From NCBI GenBank assembly GCA_029265615.1, contig JAJUIB010000005.1, forward strand, positions 62,001 through 126,000: a DNA stretch of 64,000 nucleotides. Reading direction: 5' to 3'. The position numbers and the translations under genes are program-made. The notes beneath the pieces were generated by a model. It worked only from the letters and a program-made list of their open reading frames with translations, did no database searches and was not told the origin of the DNA. The stretch is from Spirochaetota bacterium. GTDB taxonomy: Bacteria > Spirochaetota > Spirochaetia > Treponematales > Rectinemataceae. The first letter of the stretch is position 1; each line of letters begins with the position of its first letter. Positions 59,228 through 64,000 of the stretch are shown piece after piece.

Positions 59228-61101
59228 TCGGTAGCGCGGGGCACGTCGACCACGGAAAGACCGCCCTCGTCGTTGCTCTCACCGGCATCGACACCGACCG
59301 CCTCCCTGAGGAGAAGGCGCGCGGAATGACGACGGACTTGGGTTTTGCACGCTTTGCCGCCCAGGGGCTCGGCGAGGTCGGTGTGATCGATGTGCCCGGC
59401 CACGAACGCTTTATCCGCAACATGGTGGCGGGCGCGACCGGCGTTGATGGAGCTCTTTTTGTCGTGGCCGCTGACGACGGCTGGATGGAGCAGAGCGAGC
59501 GGCATCTTGAGGTGCTCGCCGCGCTTGAGGTGCCCGTCCTTGCGGTCGCGGTGACCAAGGCGGATCTTGTTGCCGAGGAAAGACTCAAGGCGGTCGGCGA
59601 GGACGCTGCTCGCCGCATTGCCTGCGCGACGGGGGGGCTACCGGCCTGGTTCCCGGTCGACTCTCCCGCGGGGCGTGGCATCCCCGAGCTCCGTGCCGCG
59701 CTTGCCGCCCGCCTTCGCGCCCTCCCCCAGGGCGAGGACGCGCGCGGTGCCCACCTCTTTGTCGATCGTGCCTTCACCCTCCGCGGCGTCGGCCTTGTGG
59801 TCGCAGGGACGCTTCGGGGCGCGGCTCTTTGCCCCGATGACGAACTCGTCCTCCACGGAGCGGAAGAGGCACTTCGCGTCCGCTCGCTCGAGCGGTATGG
59901 GAGACCTGCAGAGGTCGCGCTTCCTGGCGATCGCGTCGCGCTCGCTCTCGGTCGGCCGCGCGCCGAAGTAGCACGCGGAGACCTCCTCGCCGCCCCGAGC
60001 CTCAAGGTGGAAGTCGCTCGTTCGCTGTACCTTGCGCTTGCGCCACGCTGGGTGCAGTTTCGTCCCCGTCCCGGTAGCGAGCTCGAGCTCGCTGTCGGTG
60101 CGGCGCACCGCATGGCCCGCGTCTGGCCTGCGAGCGTCAGGGGTTTCGTGCGTCTTGAAGTCGAAAAGCCGCTTCCCCTGCTTCCCGGGGCGGCGGTCGT
60201 CCTCCTCCGCTCAGGCGGTGCGGACATCCTTGCCGCAGGACGTTTTGTCTGCTCTGGCGGCGCCTCGCGCGAGGGCCGACGTGAACTCGAGGCGGCCCTC
60301 GCGCGCGCGGCCACCTTAGTCGGCGAAGAGCGCAGCCTTCTTGCACGGGCCTGCGAGCTCGAGCGATGCGGGTTCCTCGAACTTGAATCCGACGAAGCGG
60401 CATTCGTAGGCTCTAGGCGTTCTGGACGGACAGTCTTTTCTCAGACGACCTTTGCGCGTGCCTGTGCTTATGCGCGAAAGCTCTCAGAATGCCCGGGTGG
60501 TTTCCCCGGGGAGGGCTTTGCCGGAAAGATGGGCCTTCCCGCGGAGGCGGGCCGCAAGCTCCTTGCCCTTGTGGCGGCGGAAGGAGAAGTCGCCCTCGTT
60601 GGAGGCCGCCTTGTTCCCGCGCCCGAGCTGCACAAGGCTGGGGAGGGCGGGGAGGCTCACGGGGCGCCTTTGCGCTCATGCGGTGACGAGGGCCGGGTGC
60701 CTCTCGCTTCGCGTCCCCTCCTTGCCCACCTTTGCGCCGCAGGCGCGCGGGGCTTCGATCTCGAACTCGAGGGTGGCGCAGGCACGCGCAAGGAGCTTTC
60801 CCCACTTTGCTCCCTCGGCCTCGTTGTTGCGCTCGACTCGCGGCTTTTTCTCTCGCGCGAGGCCTATTGTGCGCTCCGAGACGCCCTCCTTGCCGGGCGC
60901 AAACCCGGTGATGTGATTCCACTCGCCGAGGCGAAGCGTGCGACAGGGCTTTCGCGCAAGTGGCTCCTGCCGCTTATGAACCGGCTTGGCGACGAGGGCA
61001 TCCTGAGGCGTGAGGGCGAGCAGCGGCGCGTGCTCCGTCTGCCAGAAGAAGTGGCCCCCCGCGAAGCGGAGGCCGAGGGAGCGAAGCGGGGCATAGGCTA
61101 A
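59218..61101 (+). CDS. selB: Selenocysteine-specific elongation factor
   Basis: A 627-residue SelB. The GTPase domain has SAGHVDHGKTAL, DTDRLPEEKARGMTTDLGF, DVPGHERFI and VTKADLV. Domains II-III follow, then four winged-helix domains (from about residue 380) that bind the SECIS hairpin. The last helix, RATGLSRKWLLPLMNRLGDEG, is the usual SECIS-binding wing. It brings Sec-tRNA to UGA codons such as those in selD and the cytochrome. It overlaps selA by 10 bp. Confidence 0.95.
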   Translation: MPVIGSAGHVDHGKTALVVALTGIDTDRLPEEKARGMTTDLGFARFAAQGLGEVGVIDVPGHERFIRNMVAGATGVDGALFVVAADDGWMEQSERHLEVLAALEVPVLAVAVTKADLVAEERLKAVGEDAARRIACATGGLPAWFPVDSPAGRGIPELRAALAARLRALPQGEDARGAHLFVDRAFTLRGVGLVVAGTLRGAALCPDDELVLHGAEEALRVRSLERYGRPAEVALPGDRVALALGRPRAEVARGDLLAAPSLKVEVARSLYLALAPRWVQFRPRPGSELELAVGAAHRMARVWPASVRGFVRLEVEKPLPLLPGAAVVLLRSGGADILAAGRFVCSGGASREGRRELEAALARAATLVGEERSLLARACELERCGFLELESDEAAFVGSRRSGRTVFSQTTFARACAYARKLSECPGGFPGEGFAGKMGLPAEAGRKLLALVAAEGEVALVGGRLVPAPELHKAGEGGEAHGAPLRSCGDEGRVPLASRPLLAHLCAAGARGFDLELEGGAGTRKELSPLCSLGLVVALDSRLFLSREAYCALRDALLAGRKPGDVIPLAEAKRATGLSRKWLLPLMNRLGDEGILRREGEQRRVLRLPEEVAPREAEAEGAKRGIG

Positions 61102-61129
61102 TTGCCGGGCGATCGGCTATAGTCCCCGC

Positions 61130-63040
61130 GTGAACCTCATCTCGCTCGACGGCGTGTCGAAGACCTTGAAGGATGCGCCGCTTTTTCGCGAACTCTCGCT
61201 TGGCATAGACTCAGGCGACCGCATGGGCCTCGTGGGGCGCAACGGATCAGGAAAGAGCACGCTCCTCCGCGTCATTTCAGGTGACCTCGATCCCGACGAA
61301 GGCAGAATTGCGCACAAGCGCGGACTGCGCATCGCCGTCCTGCCCCAAAGACCGCAGTTCACGCCTACCGCGACGCTCCGCGACTTTCTCCTCGAAGGAG
61401 AATCCCCGGAGATCAAGCTTCTTCGCGCCTATGAACGGCTTCTTGCGCCGGGTGCAGGTTCATCCGCCCAGGCGCAGGAGGACATCTCGCGCGAGCGTGA
61501 GCTTTCGCGTCTCCATGCCGCGCTCGAGGCGGATGGAGCTCTCGACCTTGAGCAGCGGTATGCGTCCTACTGTTCCGAGCTCGGTCTTCCGCCGCTTCCG
61601 ACGCCGATGGCGACCTTCTCAGGCGGCATGCTGAAGAAGGCGGCCCTCGCGCGCACGCTCGCGCCGCAAAGCGACCTTCTCCTCCTTGATGAGCCCACAA
61701 ACCACCTCGATGTGGAGACGATCGAGTGGCTCGAACGCCGCCTCCTTGCCTCGGGCGTGGCCTTCATCCTTGTCTCCCACGACCGCTGGTTTCTCGATGC
61801 GGTGTGCAACTCCATGCTCGAAATCGAGCAGGGCCGCGTGCATCGCCATCCCGGCAACTATTCCGCCTATCTTGCGCGCAAGGCCGAGCGCTGGGCCGCG
61901 CTCGAGAAAGCCGACTCGCGGCGTCTTACAAAGCTCAAGATTGAGCTCGAGTGGCTAAACCGCGGGGCACGGGCTCGCGCGGGGAAGTCGCGCCGTCGGA
62001 AGGAGAAGATCCGCGGCATGGAAGCGGATGTTCTTGAGCGCGGTCCGCAGCTTGAAGAGTTCTCCGCGCTCGAAAGCCGCCTTGGGCGACGGGTGCTCGA
62101 GTTCGAGGCTGTGACGAAGCGTTACGGCTCCACGACGGTCATCGAGGGTTTCTCCTACGAGTTTTCGAAAGGCGACCGCGTGGGTGTCGTGGGCCCGAAC
62201 GGCGTCGGCAAGTCGACTCTGCTCGACCTTGCCGCCGGCCGTCGCGAACCCGATGAAGGCCGCATTATCCGCGGAGAAACGCTCAGGCTCGGGTATTTTG
62301 ACCAACTCGGCTCGCTCGTTGATGCATCGACAAGCGTCCTTGACTTCGTGCGCGAGCGGGCGGAAGTCTTGCGCATGCGGGACGGTAGCGTTCTTTCGGC
62401 CGAGCAGCTTCTTGAGCGCTTCCTCTTCCCCCGCGAGTTCCAGGAGCTTCCGATCGCGCGACTTTCAGGCGGCGAGCGCCGCCGTCTCGAACTCGTCCGA
62501 CTTCTCGCCGAGTCGCCCAACTTCCTGATCCTGGACGAGCCAACAAACGATCTCGATATCGAGACCATCGAATTGCTTGAGGATTTTCTCGATGACTTCC
62601 GCGGTTGCGTATTGGTCGTTTCGCACGACCGGGCCTTTCTCGACCGTGTCGCCTCCTTCCTGCTCGTGCTCGACGGCTCGGGCGCCGTTCGCGAATTTCC
62701 CGGGAATTATGGAGAATTTCGCGAGCGCGAGGCGGAGGCGTCTCTTGTCGGCGCGCCCTTTTCCGCTGAGCATCGCGGGTCCGATAATCCCTGCGCCCCC
62801 GCCGAACCTCCGTCGCGTGCCGCGCGCGCAAGGCTCAGCTTCGCGGAACGTTGCGAGTTCGAGGCCATTCTTCCCGAGATAGAGGCGCTTGAAGCGGAGA
62901 AGGCGGCGCTTGAAGCGCTGTTTGCGAGCTCCGCGCCCGATCCCGCCGCGCTGGCCAAGGGCTCTCGTCGGTATGCCGAGCTCGGTCTTCTCATCGACGC
63001 GAAGACGCGGAGGTGGGAAGAGCTTGCCGAGCGCGCATGA
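61130..63040 (+). CDS. ABC-F family ATPase (Uup/YheS-like)
   Basis: A 636-residue soluble protein with two ABC domains and no membrane part. Walker A sites: GRNGSGKST and GPNGVGKST. Signatures: FSGGMLKKAALARTL and LSGGERRRLELVRLL. Walker B: LLLDEPTNHLD and LILDEPTNDLD. The linker (RGARARAGKSRRRKEKIRG) is basic, as in ribosome-binding ABC-F proteins that rescue or tune translation. A C-terminal coiled segment (EALEAEKAALEALFASSAP) resembles the Uup tail. GTG start at 61130, 29 bp after selB. Confidence 0.9.
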   Translation: MNLISLDGVSKTLKDAPLFRELSLGIDSGDRMGLVGRNGSGKSTLLRVISGDLDPDEGRIAHKRGLRIAVLPQRPQFTPTATLRDFLLEGESPEIKLLRAYERLLAPGAGSSAQAQEDISRERELSRLHAALEADGALDLEQRYASYCSELGLPPLPTPMATFSGGMLKKAALARTLAPQSDLLLLDEPTNHLDVETIEWLERRLLASGVAFILVSHDRWFLDAVCNSMLEIEQGRVHRHPGNYSAYLARKAERWAALEKADSRRLTKLKIELEWLNRGARARAGKSRRRKEKIRGMEADVLERGPQLEEFSALESRLGRRVLEFEAVTKRYGSTTVIEGFSYEFSKGDRVGVVGPNGVGKSTLLDLAAGRREPDEGRIIRGETLRLGYFDQLGSLVDASTSVLDFVRERAEVLRMRDGSVLSAEQLLERFLFPREFQELPIARLSGGERRRLELVRLLAESPNFLILDEPTNDLDIETIELLEDFLDDFRGCVLVVSHDRAFLDRVASFLLVLDGSGAVREFPGNYGEFREREAEASLVGAPFSAEHRGSDNPCAPAEPPSRAARARLSFAERCEFEAILPEIEALEAEKAALEALFASSAPDPAALAKGSRRYAELGLLIDAKTRRWEELAERA

Positions 63041-63071
63041 CATCCTCATGGGGTTTTCGGGAGGCTCTGAG

Positions 63072-64000
63072 GTGAATTCCGGCTTTGATCTTCTATCGCC
63101 CCCGCTTGCCATCGAGGCGCTTGAGGAGGCCTATGCGCTTCGTCTTGACGGCACGGTCCAGGCATATCCGAGTTATGTAAATCGCGTCTATGGCGTCCGG
63201 GACGAATCTGGTCGCGGCTTTGTCGCCAAGTTCTACCGCCCTGGACGCTGGCCCCTTGCCGCGCTTGAAGATGAGCATCGCTTTCTCCGCGATTGCGTCC
63301 AGGCGGCGATCCCCGTCGCGGTGCCGCTTTGCAACCTCGATGGCGAAAGCATTTCCGAACTCGTTCTTGAGACCGATGATGCGGGCGCCGGGGATGCCGC
63401 CTCCTTGTTCTTCGCCCTTTTCCCGCGCGTGGGGGGGCGGAATTTCGAGCCCGAAACCGAGGCCGATTGGCTCAGGCTCGGAACACTGGTCGGCCGCCTC
63501 CACGCGGTCGGGCGCGCATCCGCCGCGCCCGGGCGCCCGCGTCTCGGCCCCGAGCTCGCGCAGGCAAACCTTGCCGCAATCCTTCCCCTTGTCAGCCCCG
63601 ACCTTGCCGCGGAGTTCGAAGAGCTTGCCTGTGAGGGGCTTGAGCGTGCGGCTCCGCGCTTTGACGGCCTACCCGTGCAGCGGATCCACGGCGACCTTCA
63701 CCGCGGCAATATCCTCGATAACCCGGAAAGAGGCCTTGTCCTTCTCGATTTCGACGACATGATGATGGGACCGGCGGCGCAAGATCTCTGGCTCCTCCTG
63801 CCGGGACGTGCGGCCGAGTCGGGGCGCGAACTGGCGCTCCTTGAAGAGGGCTATGCCGCAGCTGCGGCGTCCGAGACCGCGGCTACCGAGGCCTCGGCCT
63901 TAGGCGTGGCCTCATTCGCGCTGTTTGAGCCCTTGCGTTTTTACCGCATGATCCACTTTTTGGCCTGGCGCGCCCGTCAGAGAGAGGATTATTGGTTCCG
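63072..64000 (+). CDS. SrkA/RdoA-like protein kinase, C-terminal end outside window
   Basis: The visible 309 residues belong to the aminoglycoside-phosphotransferase/SrkA (YihE) fold. The nucleotide-binding part has SYVNRVYGVRDESGRGFVAKFYRPGRW. The catalytic loop is RIHGDLHRGNIL (D-x-x-x-x-N) and the metal-binding loop VLLDFDDMMMGPAAQDLWLLL. SrkA phosphorylates Ser/Thr and protects against stress. GTG 63072 has GGGAGG eight bases upstream; ATG 63048 is an alternative. The frame is open to the end of the window. Confidence 0.8.
   Translation, partial: MNSGFDLLSPPLAIEALEEAYALRLDGTVQAYPSYVNRVYGVRDESGRGFVAKFYRPGRWPLAALEDEHRFLRDCVQAAIPVAVPLCNLDGESISELVLETDDAGAGDAASLFFALFPRVGGRNFEPETEADWLRLGTLVGRLHAVGRASAAPGRPRLGPELAQANLAAILPLVSPDLAAEFEELACEGLERAAPRFDGLPVQRIHGDLHRGNILDNPERGLVLLDFDDMMMGPAAQDLWLLLPGRAAESGRELALLEEGYAAAAASETAATEASALGVASFALFEPLRFYRMIHFLAWRARQREDYWF

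Overview
This 64 kb window is chromosomal DNA from a high-GC, Gram-negative-type anaerobe. There are outer-membrane beta-barrel proteins, lipoproteins and Tat/Sec signal peptides, a Rex NADH sensor, a tungsten/molybdenum aldehyde-oxidoreductase-type enzyme, system II cytochrome c maturation and selenocysteine machinery. Gene style (spirochaete-like FecR-domain and barrel proteins, two chemoreceptors, a partner-switching module, a fused PyrF-PyrE) suggests a free-living or gut spirochaete. No rRNA or universal marker confirms this. Protein-coding density is high, no insertion sequence or CRISPR array was seen, and the only tRNA found is tRNA-Sec.

Layout. 0-10.8 kb: the end of a chemoreceptor, a flavodoxin, an alkaline phosphatase, one strikingly AT-rich orphan gene, two acyltransferases, a decayed EAL-GGDEF pseudogene, a phosphoesterase and a STAS/HATPase/SpoIIE regulatory module. 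10.8-23.2 kb: pyrimidine synthesis (pyrK-pyrD, and fused pyrF-pyrE), a lysine-exporter homologue, RdgB, two related outer-membrane proteins, an Rrf2 regulator, an rRNA methyltransferase and Rex. 23.3-29.3 kb: an NSS transporter with its MetS-like 32-residue partner, a phosphoribosyltransferase-like protein and a paired DUF4130/radical-SAM DNA-repair set. 29.4-35.0 kb: a self-contained aldehyde-oxidoreductase island (Tat-exported Fe-S lipoprotein, W/Mo enzyme, FdhD, TatA, TatC) with lower GC than its surroundings. 35-47 kb: a chemoreceptor, a DEAD-box helicase, formiminotransferase-cyclodeaminase, a small phosphoesterase and potABCD.

47.2-61.1 kb is the most interesting part. It holds a rhodanese, a CoA-disulfide-reductase-like flavoprotein and CcsA/ResB. 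Next come an 11-heme cytochrome c gene with an in-frame UGA followed by a SECIS-like hairpin, and a periplasmic tandem rhodanese. A complete selenium locus follows: selD-yedE-yedF-cysteine desulfurase-DUF3343 on the minus strand, divergent from tRNA-Sec-selA-selB. SelD itself has a UGA at the catalytic position 17. The simplest reading is that periplasmic sulfur/selenium chemistry (selenocytochrome plus rhodanese) sits beside the genes that import selenium and turn it into selenocysteine.

A second theme is in-frame expansion of short tandem repeats (15-18 bp) inside genes: the SelD C-terminus, the PotC N-terminus and the DUF4130 protein. In SelD and in the main PotC array the repeat unit is itself a small palindrome. 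The window ends with an ABC-F ATPase and the start of an SrkA-like kinase.
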